This document shows, piece by piece, positions 9,534-21,771 of a stretch of 64,000 nt of DNA. Both the position numbers and the translations under genes were made by a program. The stretch comes from Lycorma delicatula. Taxonomy: Eukaryota > Arthropoda > Insecta > Hemiptera > Fulgoridae. The stretch covers positions 40,153,020-40,217,019 of the forward strand of contig NC_134467.1 of the NCBI RefSeq assembly GCF_047948215.1, read 5' to 3'. Positions within the stretch are counted from its first letter, which is position 1. The number at the start of each line of letters is the position of its first letter. A model generated the notes under the pieces. The model ran no database searches. It was given only the letters and a program-made list of their open reading frames with translations, and was not told the origin of the DNA.

Positions 9534-10224
9534 CTATCGCATGAAAATAAACAAGAACAAAACGAAAATAATGAAATGTAGTAGAAATAACAAAGATGGA
9601 CCGCTGAATGTGACAATACTACGAGAAAAGATTATGGAGGTAGAAGAATTTTTTTATTTGGGAATTAGAATTACTAAAGATGGACGAAGCAGGAGTGATT
9701 AAAATGCCGAATAGCACAGGCGAAACGAGCCTTCACTCAGAAATATAATTTGTTTACATTAAAAATTAATTTAAACGTCAGGAAAAGATTTTTGAAAGTA
9801 TATGTTTGGAGTGTCGCTTTATATGGAAGTGAAACTTGGACGATCGGAGTATCTGAGAAGAAAAGATTAGAAGCTTTTGAAATGATGTGCTATAGGAGAA
9901 TGTTAAAAATCAGATGGGCGGATAAAGTGACAAATGAAGAGGTATTGCGACAAATAGATGAAAAAAGAAGCATTTGGAAAAATATAGTTAAAAGAAGAGA
10001 CAGACTTATAGGCCACATACTTAGGCATCCTGGAATAGTCGCTTTAATATTGGAAGAACAGGTAGAAGGAAAAAATTGTGTAGGCAGGCCACGTTTGGAA
10101 TATGTAAAACAATTTGTTAGGGATGTAGGATGTAAAGGGTATACTGAAATGAAACGACTAGCACTAGATAGGGAATCTTGGAGAGCTGCATCAAACCAGT
10201 CAAATGACTGAAGACAAAAAAAAA
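9534..10224 (+). pseudogene. RTE/L2-like LINE 3' copy with 11-bp TSD
   Basis: 5'-truncated LINE starting just after the FADD region (…YRMKINKNKTK-like) and running to SNQSND, then AAGACAAAAAAAAA. It is flanked by AGAATAAATAA at 9523-9533 and 10225-10235, a target-site duplication typical of LINE integration. A frameshift or stop near 9700 separates the first part from the intact 153-codon frame at 9750-10211. Confidence 0.85.
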
Positions 10225-10235
10225 AGAATAAATAA

Positions 10236-10850
10236 ATATAGTAGCTTAATAAATTATCGTTTATAATCAGAAATTTGATTCAATATAGGCAAAAAAAGAT
10301 TGATTAAAATAATGCCAGAAGGTGTAAAAAAGAAAGGCAAGAAATGAGTAAAAATTACTGAAGTTATCTAAAAGAAAATTAGGAATAATTAGAATATATA
10401 AAACGTTTAATATGATATTAAAAAAAAACATGGATGTAATATAAAACAAGCGACTTTATTATAAATGGAAAATAGTTTTAAAATTATTGTTACAGATATG
10501 TTTTATAGCTTATGCAAAAGTAAGATAATAGTCTTATTTTATTATAAAAACAAAAAAAAACAAGTAAAGAAGACTGAAATTGATATTACTTTGTAAATGT
10601 CAGATAAATACACAATTGGTTGTCAAGAAAAGAGCAGATAAAACGATTTAAATGACAAACAGATGAATCTTTTGTATTTTCATTATTTCCTTGTATTACT
10701 TCATTGAGATTGAACGGAGAAAATAATTTATCTCAGATATAATGGATTATTTTTTTTCTCTCTCTCTCTCTCTCTCTCTAACTATGTATCTATCTAACTC
10801 TATACGTATATAGAGTTTTTCATTTTAATTACGCCAGTGGCAATCTCGAT
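10236..10850. other. AT-rich, no gene seen
   Basis: No coding or RNA signal. It contains a (TC)n tract at about 10757-10780. Confidence 0.6.
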
Positions 10851-11128
10851 CCACCGGGGTTGGTCTAGTGGTGAACGCGTCTTCCCAAATCAGTTGATTT
10901 GGAAGTCGACAGTTCCAACGTTCAAATTCTAGTAAATCCAGTTATTACTTTTATACGGATCGTAGATACTGATGTTCTTTTGGTGGTTGGGTTTCAATTA
11001 ACCACACATCTCAGGAATGGTTGAAATGAGACTGTATAAGATTACACTTCATTTACACTTATACATATCATCCTCTGAAGTATTATCCGAACGGTAATTA
11101 TCGGAGGCCAAAACAGGAAAAAGAAAGG
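10851..11128 (+). mobile_element. SINE2, complete
   Basis: A tRNA-like head starts CCACCGGGGTTGGTCTAGTG; A box TGGTCTAGTGGTGAACGCG, B-box region GTTCAAATTCT. The body includes TGGTGGTTGGGTTTCAATTA and a GATTACACTTCATTTAC block and ends GGAAAAAGAAAGG. About 278 bp, the commonest SINE in the window. Confidence 0.8.
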
Positions 11129-11145
11129 TAATAAACAAGTAAGTT

Positions 11146-11257
11146 CACCGGGTTGGCCTAGTGGTTAACTCGTCATCGCAAATCAGCTTATATTGAAGTC
11201 GAGAGTTCTAAGGTTCAATTCCTAATAAAGGCAGTTACTTTTATACGGATTTATATA
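11146..11257 (+). mobile_element. SINE2 head fragment
   Basis: Only the tRNA-like head and first part of the body (CACCGGGTTGGCCTAGTGG to TTATACGGATTT). It is broken at the start of a mariner relic. Confidence 0.7.
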
Positions 11258-11267
11258 TATGTTGAAC

Positions 11268-11680
11268 CGCCGTTCAACAATGAGGATTATGAGTAAACAG
11301 TTAAAGTTAAACACTTTCACCGTACATCGAATTTTAACAGACGATTTGGACATTAAAGGTTTGTGCGAAATTGGTGCCGAAAACTCAACGGAACAGAAGG
11401 ACAATCGAAGAAATGTTTTACGTTGATCTTCTTGAGAGGATTGACAACGACCAATAATTCTTCAATCGTGTGATCACGGGTGATGAATCCTGGATATTTG
11501 ATTACGATCCTGAAACAAAGCGGCAAAGCGAAGAGTGGCACACTCCATCATCTCATCGACCGAAAAAATGTCGAATGAGCAAATGAAAGATCAAAACTGT
11601 GCTGATTTGCTTTTTTGACAGTAGGGGTATCGTGCATAAAGAATCTGTTCCTCCAGGAAAAACTGTCATCAAATTTTAAC
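11268..11680 (+). pseudogene. DD34D-type mariner fragment mar-H
   Basis: The plus strand encodes QLKLNTFTVHRILTDDL (end of the DNA-binding region), a degraded middle, then FFNRVITGDESWIFDYDPET with the first catalytic Asp in GDESW, KRQSEEWHTPSSHRPKKCRM and FFDSRGIVHKESVPPGKTV. The rest of the catalytic domain is missing. Several stops and a frameshift are present. Confidence 0.7.
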
Positions 11681-11689
11681 AATATTATT

Positions 11690-12478
11690 TGAATAATTAT
11701 ATAAATGAATATAAAATTTTCCTTCATAAGAACGCTAGTTGTCAATTGATTGACAGAGATTTTGACAGTTATAATGTGTCAAAATAAGTTTTTGACTTCA
11801 AATTCGTGTTCTCCGACCCCAAAAACCCTTATATACGTTATTTTTGAAGTTTTGTGATGAAACATGCAAACGCTATATCGTAAAGACTTGAAAATAACCT
11901 AAAACCCATGTTAAATCCCCTTTAAAATTCAAGTGGAGTGGGGGATGACTTTTTTCGAACGGAAAGGGTTCATCAACGCGTCAAAAATTTTGTTTTTGAG
12001 AGTACTTTTAAATCAGGGGGTGCACGTTTTTCGACAAAAATTTTGCCCTATTTGGACCACTCTAATAGATATATCTATAAATGTAATTATTTTTTTATTT
12101 TTGTAAAATTAATTCTGTTTAGGATTTTAAATATATTTTATTAAAATATTTAAAATTTAATTAAAAGATATTTCTTTTAACAGACCTAAAGGAATTTCTC
12201 GATGGGTTTTTAAATAAAACAGAGAAGAAATTAAGTTTCCTTCATAATTATTTGACGAGAATTTAAAATAATATTTACTCAACTTAATAACTTATTCAAA
12301 ACTTTTTTATTAAATATTATTTCACGTAATTATTTTTTTATAAATTCAAAAATATCAAACGGAATATTACATTCAAATACCGTTCATTTATAAACCCGAG
12401 TTTAATTAAAACTTAAGATATTTACATTGTAGAATAATTATCAGTAATAGAAAACCGAATAGTAAATTTAAATATTAA
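11690..12478. other. No gene seen; possible unknown repeat
   Basis: 11760-12065 has a less AT-rich texture (AACCCATGTTAAATCCCC, AATCAGGGGGTGCACG) that suggests a repeat of unknown class, but no second copy is in the window. The rest is AT-rich. Confidence 0.35.
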
Positions 12479-12600
12479 AAAATGTGATATGAAAACCGCA
12501 TGACTTCCTTGTACGACAATTAAATTACATTTACACATTTTTTGCTGCATTTATTTCATTTAAAAGTGAGATACGATCCTCCAATTCTTTAATAAAAGTG
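12479..12600 (+). repeat. MITE1 left-end fragment
   Basis: CCGCATGACTTCCTTGTACG and the following AATTAAATTACATTTACACA match the left end of MITE1. Similarity fades after about 12560. Confidence 0.5.
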
Positions 12601-13084
12601 GACAGTCGGACAAATATTAAAATTTTAGTTTTTATTAACATCAAATATTTATACAATTATTAATTCAACAATATTACCTGAAATATTAGGTTTAAGTAAA
12701 AGCCCCTTTATTACTCTTTGAATGTTTCCCAAATAAACCAATAATACAATAATTATTCTGCACCGTAAGGTCAAAATATATTTGTAACCGGTATACAGGA
12801 GTTCACTAAACGGAATAGTTTAATTAATATTAACATTTATTTATACGACACACCAGAAATCTTGCGCATATTACGCGCAAGTGAAAAAATGTTCAAAAAT
12901 CATTTTAAATTGAATTCAATTCAAAAATGTATTTTATTTTTCTGTCAAATAATTAAATAACTCGATTTTTTAAAAAAATAAATGTACAATTTTTATATAA
13001 GAATTTGCTAAGAAAATCCAAAAATAATAAAAAAGATTCTAAATTATAATTTTCAATTAATATTAAATAAATAGATCACCAAAT
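12601..13084. other. AT-rich, no gene seen
   Basis: No coding frames, tRNA-like boxes or clear repeats. Confidence 0.5.
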
Positions 13085-13245
13085 CTATTACATATACACA
13101 TATGTATATGCCTATTAAATTACATTTCCACATTTTTAAAAGTACATAAAATTTTATTTCACTAATTATTTTTTTATTTAGAATTATTATTTATTGTAAT
13201 TTTTTTTTTTTACTATTACGGGTTAATAATTATTAAATCAATATA

Positions 13246-14569
13246 CAGGATTATCATAAAAGAATGGTGCGGTTATAAACATGGTTTAAATTAAAACAGA
13301 ATTACATACAGTTTATGTTTTTTTTATTTTTCAAATTTGTCGTCTCAAACATTTTTTAAAATAATTAATAAATTTCAATATGTGCGCCCTTAGTCGCTCG
13401 ACAAATATCCAAACGATACTCAACTTCTCTCCGAACATTAGTTAACATTTCTTCGTTAACGGTTGTCATTGCTTCATTAATCCTGTTTTTTAAGCGGTTT
13501 AGTTCGCAAATTTTTGTGTAAAAACAACGCTTTTGATGTACCCTCACAAGAAAAAAGTCGCAAGATGTCAGTGCTGGACTCCTTGGGTCCTTACCGGCCT
13601 ATCCATCGATCTCCAAATTTTTCGTTCAAAGCATACGATTTGCATTGAAGTGGGGGGGGGGGGAGCACCATCTTGTTGGAAATGAAGTCGATGAATGTTT
13701 TCGAGTTCATCCAGCTGAGGAAAGCAATAATCGGTTAACATGTCAAGATACACAACTCCATTAATTGTTTTTTCGGCAAAGAAGAAAAGCCCTATACGCG
13801 ATTTTTCATCACACCACATCAAACATTAACTTTAGGCGAATCGCGTTGTTTCTCAATAATTGTGTGTGGGTTTTCAGAGCCCCATATTCGTGAATTGTGT
13901 TTGTTAACGCATCCGTTCACATGGAATGTAGCTTCGTCTGTAAAAATTATATCGTCTAAAAATGATTAGTTTTCATATATTCTGTCCGACATTACAACAG
14001 CGAAATTGAAACGTTTTACACCATCATCGGGTTTCAATTCCTGCAGTATCTGGATTTTATAAGCGTGTAATTTCAGTTTTTTACGTAAAACTTTGTGAAC
14101 TGTTGATTTTGGAATACCTAATTCGACGCTTCGACGGGGGTTGGACTACTCAGGACTTCTAATTGCCGATCGTCTAATTAGTTCAACCGTTTCGTCCGGT
14201 ACACTTGGTCTGCCGGTTGATTTCAGTTTCTTAACCGATCCGGTTTCTTCGAATCGTTTGAACCGACGTGTATGTTATTTTTGTGCGGTGGATCTCTTCC
14301 GAATTCACGTCAAAAGGCACGTCGAACTAAAATTACGGATTTTAATTCGGCCATCAATAAAACACACTTTGCTTTGTCTTTATCCGAGAACATAGTAACT
14401 CGCTAAACTCACCGCAACAACAATACAAGAACTGACGTTGTGGTTTCAACTGCTGATAAACAAACTTTTGAGTTGTAGGCTTTCAGGGATACCAATATAA
14501 CATCTAGAAATTTCCCTACAATCTTCCTATGAATTGATGAAACCGCATCATTCTTTTATGATAACTCTG
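13246..14569 (-). mobile_element. DD41D mariner mar-B1
   Basis: A 1,324-bp element with inverted ends: CAGGATTATCATAAAAGAAT on the left and, read inverted, CAGAGTTATCATAAAAGAAT on the right. Both ends are bounded by TA (13244-13245 and 14570-14571), the mariner target duplication. It is inserted in MITE1 and is 80-90% similar by eye to mar-B2. Confidence 0.85.
13365..14393 (-). pseudogene. mar-B1 transposase, inactive
   Basis: Start codon at 14393 on the minus strand, giving MFSDKDKAKCVLLMAELKS by comparison with mar-B2. The frame is broken. A GC-homopolymer run replaces the residues after QQDGAPP (13640-13670), and the segment with the third catalytic Asp is largely deleted (compare 19260-19330 in mar-B2). 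The C-terminal part (LNRLKNRINEAMTTVNEEM, DICRATKGAHIE) persists to the stop at 13365. Confidence 0.75.
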
Positions 14570-14929
14570 TATATAAATTAAAAAAATATATATAAAAAAA
14601 AGCACATAAGGAGATGAAGTCTGATTCAAACCGATGTGCCTTCCCTTTAAAATCCAAATATTTCATTAATTAAAATTTTAATTTCGATTGCAATCAAAAA
14701 GGGAGGTGCACAATTAGATGTTAGAACATTGATAAATCTAAAATTTCAACATCCTACGGCTAATCGTTTTTGAGTTATGCGAGATACATACCATACAGAC
14801 GTCACGCCGAAACTAGTCAAAATGGATATAGGGATGGTGGTCAAAATGTATATTTATGTTGAAATCGAAATTTTTCCCGATCAATATTCTTCCTTTACTT
14901 CGTACAAAGAAGTAAAAAAGAGAGAATCA

Positions 14930-15016
14930 CAAACATTTTCTCTCTCTCTCTCTCTCCTTTTTTGTGTGCGCGCGTTAGGATGTGTGGGTGGTTGGGTGAG
15001 TGAGTGAGAGAGAGCG
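14930..15016. repeat. (TC)n and (GA)-rich microsatellite
   Basis: A (TC)n run at 14938-14957 is followed by a (GTGA)/(GAGA)-rich piece at 14995-15014. Confidence 0.8.
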
Positions 15017-17176
15017 AATGGTTTTTGTAAAAATTTCATCATTTATTAAAATAAAAACAAAGAAATGACCGTTAATGTATACTTTTTTAAACAGAATAGA
15101 GTTTTTCCTCCATAATTTTATAAAAATGATTCCAGGTTAAAAAAATATCTCATATTTATAAAATACATATAACTTGTAATTTTATATAAAAATAAATATT
15201 TTGAAATATTACAATAATAATTTTACTTATTCTTTTTTATTTTATAATTAGAATTGCAATTTCATAAAAATGTTATTTGTATTTTTTTTTTTTTTTTGAT
15301 CTGCCAACATATTTCAGTTGCGTGTGTGTGGGATATTGATTATGTTATCAAAGGAAAAATAATTTATTTTCTGTAATATAAAAATTAACATAAAAAAAAG
15401 AATATATAATTTTCTAATTTAATTAAAAATCTTTCATTTATTTTATGTTAAAATTGAATTTTACTTCTCCGCCTGCAGCAGTAAATTTTGCTATATGATC
15501 TACAGCTTTAAAGGGAACTATTTAGATTGGTCGAAATAAAATCTAAAAAAAAAAATCCCTTTCAGGTCGCTGGAAAGCGGAGGTAGATTTCACCAAGACT
15601 AAGTAAGGGATAAAAAAGATTTCCACCTTAAAGTTAACAAAAAATTCAAATTTACTCAATACGACAATGGTTGCATGTGAAAATACAAGTTAAATCTTAC
15701 AATTAAATTTTCATTCATATTTTTTTTTTTTGGTGCTGATAAGTTTACTGTTTCATTTACATTTAAGATGATCAAACATCGAAGAAAATTATTCTGTTTA
15801 AAATCTGATCATGTTTCAGTTGTGTATTTTGTTTCTATTTAAAATACGCAAATTTAATTTGCGTAATTTGAGTTTAATTTTAATAGCTATTACATTAATT
15901 TTATCAGAATTAAATTCTCTACAAAGTTAATTAGAAATTTTATTTTATTTTTTGTATTTCAATTTGTAAATTAAGAAAGATATTTTATTCCAAATTTAAA
16001 AAAAGTATATTTTCCAAAAAATCTTTTCTCGTTTACCTCCATTTTCCTTAAAATCTAAGTGACATAAAAGTTTGGGACTACTTTTATTGAATTTCTTAGA
16101 TAAAAAAAGTAAAAAAATTTGCCCCTCGATTTGTACTTCAAGAATTTTAGTACGGGTATAATTTCATATAAGAAAGAAAGCTAAACGTTTCGTTAGACGA
16201 AACTCGCTTACGAGCTGTTTTCTAACCTATATTTATATGAATATTTTTTCTTATTTTTGGCTATAAAATCATAAAAGTATAAAAAAAACTAAAAAAAACT
16301 ACGATCTTAGTCAAGTTTATTAAATTCTTGGACCAGACGAATTTTGAAGGGTTTGATATTTTCAATTTTTAATGTTCAAATCGCTGAACTTTGGCTGATG
16401 TTATGTTCTCGAGCTTTTTTTTGAGTTTAAGAATTAGGATTCTTAATAAATTTTAACATAATCTTTAACGATTTTTTTATTATTTTTTGCAATTTAAGCT
16501 TCGCTGGTTTTTACCTATTATTAATGCTCCTTATTGCTTCAAATCGTTTGATAGTTTTTGACGCTGTAACTTTCGAAATAGGATTACGGTAATTAAATGT
16601 TGCATTGGACAATTCACAAAGTTCATTATACGACCATATCCCTTCATGATTAAAAGTGTGATCCTGTCTTGTTCACTAAGTGACAAATAAATACCAGTGA
16701 TAGCACATAAAAAATAATATTATAATAATTTTTCATAATTTGCTTTGTACTACGCAGACAATACTTTATAGTTACGAAATTTAATATTTTCCAAAATTTA
16801 TCCGGCCGTAATTTAGGATACAAATATTTCAGCGACTTTTTATTAATATAATTTTTCTTATCTTAAAAATTTTTAAAAAATAATATATCTAACAAAGTAT
16901 GTTACAATTTAAAATATTTGAGTTATAATCATTGGGCCACCCTTTAAGAAGAATTGATATTTTATTTCTTGTCAAAAGGTAAAGCAGCTGATCGATATCT
17001 TATCCTGTAAGTTACACTATTCTATCTGGAAATCTTTTAAAATTATTGAGAAGTTTCCATACTTTTAACTCGCTTTGTATAAGAAATCTATTATATCAAA
17101 AATAATTTGAAAAACATTTTCATCCATACAAGGGATATTGAAATTATTTGCAATATATATATATATATATATATTA
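15017..17176. other. Long AT-rich stretch
   Basis: About 2.1 kb with no supportable gene. It contains a MITE3 copy (16050-16262) and ends in a (TA)n tract beside a LINE poly-T tail. Confidence 0.55.
16050..16262 (+). repeat. MITE3 copy
   Basis: The order TTTGCCCCTC…, AGAATTTTAGTACGG, ACCTATATTTATATGAAT, TTTTTCTTATTTTTGGCT matches 50971-51212 and 53060-53316. The CACTCTGTA right end seen in the other copies is not preserved here. Confidence 0.5.
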
Positions 17177-18700
17177 TTTTTTTGTCTTCAGTCATTTGAC
17201 TGGTTTGATGCAACTCTCCAAGATTCCCTATCTAGTGCTAGTCGTTTCATTTCAGTACACCCTCTACATCCTACATCCCTAACAATTTGTTTTACATATT
17301 CCAAACGTGGCCTGCCTACACAATTTTTTCCTTTTACCTGTCCTTCCAATATTAAAGCGACTATTCCAGGATGCCTTAATATGTGGCCTACAAGACTGTC
17401 TCTTCTTTTAACTATATTTTTCCAAATGCTTCTTTCTTCATCTATTTGTCGCAATACCTCTTCATTTGTCACTTTATCAACCCATCTGAATTTTAACATT
17501 CTCTTATAGCACCGCATTTCAAAAGCTTCTAATTTTTTCTTCTCAGATACTCCGATCGTCCAAGTTTCACTTCCATGTAAAGCGACACTCGAAACATATA
17601 CTTTCAAAAATCTTTTCCTGACATTTAAATTAATTTTTGACAAATTATATTTCTTACTGAAGGCTCGTTTCGCTTGTGCTATTCGGCATTTTATATCGCT
17701 CCTGCTTCGTCCATCTTTAGTAATTCTACTTCCCAAATAACAAAATTCTTCTACCTCCATAATCTTTTCTCCTCCTATTTTCACATTCAATGGTCCATCT
17801 TTGTTATTTCTACTACATTTCATTACTTTTGTTTTGTTCTTGTTTATTTTCATGCGATAGTTCTTGCGTAGGACTTCATCTACGCCGTTCATTGTTTCTT
17901 CTAAATCCTTTTTACTCACGGCTAGAATTACTATATCATCAGCAAATCGTAGGATCTTTATCTTTTCACCTTGTACTGTTACTCTGAATCTAAATTGTTC
18001 TTTAACATAAATAACTGCTAGTTCTATGTAAAGATTAAAATGTAACGGGGAAGGGAACATCCTTGTCGGACTCCTTTCTTATTACGGCTTCTTACTTATG
18101 TTCTTCAATTATTACTGTTGCTGTTTGGATCCTGTAAATGTTAGCAATCGTTCTTTTATTTCTGTATTTGAACCCTAATTTTTTTAAAATGCTGAACATT
18201 TTATTCCAGTCTACGTTAATGAATGCCTTTTCTAGGTCTATAAATGCCAAGTATGTTGGTTTATTTTTCTTTAATCTTCCTTTTACTATTAATCTAAGGC
18301 CTAAAATTTCTTCCCTTGTCCCTATACTTTTCCTGAAACCAAACTGGTCTTCTCCTAACACTTCTTCCACTCTCCTCTCAATTCTTCTATATAGAATTCT
18401 AGTTAAGATTTTTGATGCACGGCTAGTTAAGCATTTGTTCTGTATTCTTCACATTTATCTGCTCCTGCTTTCTTTGGTATCATGACAGTAACACTTTTTT
18501 TTTAAGTCTGACGGAACTTCCCGTTTTTCGTAAATGTTACACACCAGTTTGCTTAATCTATCTATCGCTTCCTCATTTGCACTGCGTAGTAATTCTGTAG
18601 GTATCCCGTTTATCCCAGGAGCCTTTCTCACATTCATATCCTTGAATACTCTATTAAGTTCAGTCTCAATATTTTATCTCTATTTTCATTAAGTTCTTGA
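17177..18700 (-). pseudogene. RTE/L2-like LINE, longest relic
   Basis: The minus strand, from 18690 down, carries the reverse transcriptase order: VRKAPGINGIPTELL (fingers), DQFGFRKSIGTREEILGLRL, the motif A region FIDLEKAFINVDWNKM, then after a frameshift near 18060 LRFADDIVIL (motif C with the catalytic Asp pair), FCYLGSRITKDGRSRS, YVSSVALHGSETWTI and the C-terminal SNQSND. The 290-codon frame 17188-18060 is open. Stops and frameshifts lie between 18060 and 18640. The endonuclease domain is missing (5' truncation), as for all copies here. Clade placement (RTE or L2/CR1 group) is uncertain. Confidence 0.85.
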
Positions 18701-18962
18701 TACGATCTAAAAGAGAAACATTTCTTTCATCTTTTAACATTCACACAAATGTAAATTCGTGTATCATCATGATTTTGAGTCAAATATCTCTGAAACTACT
18801 TTGAACAGGTTTTACGTTAATTCAGGATAATGGAATGGACAGTTCTAATATTTCCACCACAAATGATCTCCAAAATATTCATGCAAATAATCCTTCCCAA
18901 TATATGATATTTTATCCGATTTTGTAAAACCTTCAGTTGAAACTTCCACTGGTCTTCCTATA
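18701..18962. other. Unassigned
   Basis: No gene seen. A block of moderately AT-rich sequence between a LINE and mar-B2. Confidence 0.4.
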
Positions 18963-20272
18963 CAGGTTTATCATTAAAGAATGTGCGGCTTTGAATATGG
19001 TTTAAATTAAAACAGAATTACATACAGTTTATGTTTTTTATTTTTCAAATTTGTCGTCTCATACATTTTTTAAATTTCAATATGTGCGCCCTTAGTCCTT
19101 CGACAAATGTCCAAACGATACTCAACTTCTCTCCAAACATTAGTAAACATTTCTTCGTTAATGGTTGTCATCGCTTCATTAATCCTGTTTTTTAAGCGGT
19201 TTAGTTCGCGAATTTTTGTGTAAAAACAACGCTTTTGATGTATCCCCACAAGAAAAAGTCGCAAGGTGTCAGGTCTGGACTCCTTGGAGGCGAAAGTACG
19301 GGTCCTTGCTGGCCTATCCATCGATCTCCAAATTTTTCGTTCAAAGCGTCCGTGACCGATGCATCGAAATGCGGAGGAGCACCGTCTTGTTGGAAATGAA
19401 GTTGATGAATGTTTTCGAGTTCATCCAGCTGAGGAAAGCGATAATCGGTTAACATGTCAAGATACACGACTCCATTAATTGTTTTTTCAGCGAATAAGAA
19501 AGGCCCTATTACACGATTTTTCATCACACCACACCAAACATTAACTTAGGCGAATCGCGTTGTTTCTCAATAATTGCGTGTGGGTTTTCAGAGCCCCATA
19601 TTCCTGAATTGCGTCTGTTAACACATTCGTTCACATGGAATGTAGCTTCGTCTGTAAAAATTATATCGTCTAAAAATATTTCGTTTCACTTATTCTGTCC
19701 GACATTTCAACAGCGATATTGTAACGTTTTACACCATCATCGGGTTTCAATTCCTGCAGTATCTGGATTTTATAAGCCTGTAATTTTAGTTTTTTATGTA
19801 ATACTTGAACTGTTGATTTTGGAATACCTAATTCGACGGGGGATGGACTTCCCAGGACTTCTAATTGTTGATTGTCTAACTACTTCAACCGTTTCGTCTG
19901 GTACACTTGGTCTGCCGGTTGATTTCTGTTACTTAACCGATCCGGTTTCTTCAAATCGTTTGAACCAACGTATTATGGTATTTTTGTGTGGCGGATCTTT
20001 TCTGAATTCACGTCGAAACGCATGTTGAACTAAAATTACGGATTTTAATTCAGCCATCAATAAAACACACTTTACTTTGTCTTTATCCGAGAACATAGTA
20101 ACTCCCTAAACTCACCGCAATAACAATACAAGAACTGACGTTGTGGTTACAACTGATGATAAACAAACGTTTGGGTTGGAGGCTTTCAGGGATACCAATA
20201 TTACATCTAGAAATTTCCCTACAATCTTCATATAAATTAGTGAAACCGCACCATTCTTTTATGATAATCCTG
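18963..20272 (-). mobile_element. DD41D mariner mar-B2
   Basis: A 1,310-bp element bounded by TA (18961-18962 and 20273-20274). The left end is CAGGTTTATCATTAAAGAAT; the right end, inverted, is CAGGATTATCATAAAAGAAT. Same family as mar-B1. Confidence 0.85.
19070..20096 (-). pseudogene. mar-B2 transposase, decayed but triad kept
   Basis: It starts at 20096 (minus strand) with MFSDKDKVKCVLLMAELKS and VQHAFRREFRKDPPH, an N-terminal helix-turn-helix region of the DUF4817 type. The catalytic residues are visible: FTDEATFH (first Asp), QQDGAPPHF (second) and SPDLTPCDFF (third). I count 41 residues between the second and third Asp, which is the DD41D class (rosa/visitor type). Stop codons and frameshifts break the frame (for example around 19540 and 19800), so it is not expected to make an active enzyme. 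The C terminus ends GAHIEI at 19070. Confidence 0.8.
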
Positions 20273-20645
20273 TATTATGAAAATTGAAGATATTTTTTTC
20301 GATTTAAACTATTCGATTAGCTTATAAAGATTTGTATACTTAATAGACTATCAAACTTTTTTAACATCCGCGATTGAATTTCAGCCGGTTTTATATCTTT
20401 AAAAAATACAAATTCTATCACAGCCGCTATTTCTTCACGATCACGTTGCAAGCGGAGCAGACATTTTGAAATAAAAGAAAATTTATAATAACAGAATTCT
20501 TTTTAAAAAAAATAGTGTTTTCTATGTCAGGTAACAATTTACTTAAATTTAACATTTAAATGGTAACAATTTACTTTAATTGGTTTACCAATTTAAACAC
20601 TAAACCGTTTCAGTTTATTACATCAAATGGTTTTTCGTTTGTTAC

Positions 20646-20676
<31 letters not shown>

Positions 20677-21050
20677 ATAGAGTAGCTTTCTGTAATTAAA
20701 TATTTTATAACAGTAATAATAAATTTTACTTTGTAATTTTGTTTCAGATACTTAATTACGTTCAGCAAACAACAGAGTTATCAGGTAACAGTAAACGTAA
20801 TTTAATATTATTCTTATTATCTAATCTGTTTCGTTTTAAGATTTAGTAACAGTTTTAAAAACGAATTAAAATTTATTTAAGTAATAATTTTAATTTTCCT
20901 GTAAATTTTATCCAAAAAAATTACAATGATATTGTAAACCGTACGGTAAGAGTCTCGCAGATATAATTTCTTCCGCTCAAAAAACAAAAATTTCTGTAAT
21001 ATAAATAAAACTGTTTTTAACAAAACGATACTGATATCAAAAAAGGTAAG
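20273..21050. other. AT-rich with long poly-T
   Basis: A run of about 24 T lies at 20649-20672. No coding or RNA signal. Confidence 0.55.
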
Positions 21051-21456
21051 ATACTACATTTCTATTATCAAAATCTGTTATTAATTTAGAATTTTGTTTA
21101 CGTATATGTAATAGACAATAGATTATACAATAATATATAATAAACAATATTTAAGCGTTCCATATAATAAACAAAAGAAAAGAAAGATTTGTTACAAAAT
21201 TCTTACCGGCCGGATTTCATTTATATGTAATACATGTCACATTTACAGAAATAATACAATTCTTATGATTATTCGTTGTTTAATGAATGAAATCGGGCCT
21301 ATAAGAGTTTTGTAACTAATTTTTTTTATTGTATGGAACGCCTAAACATTGTTTATTATTTATTATCTATTACATATATTTAACATGTATTTTTTTGTTT
21401 TTAAATAAAAATCTAAATTAAAAAAAAAACAGATTTTCATACTAAAAATGTAGTAT
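21051..21456. mobile_element. foldback MITE (long inverted arms)
   Basis: A left arm from ATACTACATTT (21051) through GTAATAGACAATAGA, ATAAACAATATTTAAGCGTTCC and TTTGTTACAAAATTCTTA pairs with a right arm that contains the inverted versions (TAAGAGTTTTGTAAC, GGAACGCCTAAACATTG, AAATGTAGTAT at 21456). The arms are about 170 bp and roughly 80% complementary, around a centre near 21230-21270. There is no coding capacity. It is probably a hairpin-type MITE. Confidence 0.65.
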
Positions 21457-21750
21457 GTACGATGTGTATGAGAAAAGTAATGAGACTGACTTTTTTCTTA
21501 CCAAAGATTTTATTTTTTTCAAACAACAATATTATCCCCTTCAAAGTAGTTCCCTTGGGCAGCTATACACCGGCAGAGTCGTTGTTCCCACTCCTGAGAG
21601 CAGCGCAGGAAGGTTTCAACTAGTAGGGCTTTTAACTGGTCAGTCACAGTCTTTTGAATGTTCTCCAGTGTTCCAAAACGACATCCTTTTAAGACACGTT
21701 TCAATTTCAACAACAATCGCCTCAAACAATCACATCGGGAACTTAAGTTC
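21457..21750 (-). pseudogene. DD34D-type mariner 3' fragment mar-K
   Basis: Minus strand 21725-21519 encodes VLKGCRFGTLENIQKTVTDQ, then LKALLVETFLRCSQEWEQRL and CRCIAAQGNYFEGDNIVV, the conserved end of irritans-like mariner transposases. The element end lies next to the foldback right end, with AAAAGTAATGAGACTGACTT resembling the mar-F terminus. The upstream part of the gene is missing. Confidence 0.7.
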
Positions 21751-21771
21751 CATCCAGGTAGCCGAGACCTG

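Larger units (their letters stand above)
13085..14917 (+). mobile_element. MITE1 interrupted by mar-B1
   Basis: The left part (CCTATTAAATTACATTTCC at 13111 to ATTATTAAATCAATA at 13245) and the right part (from about 14572, GGAGATGAAGTCTGATTC, to AGAAGTAAAA at 14917) form one MITE1 copy. The mariner between them sits at a TA dinucleotide. Confidence 0.7.
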
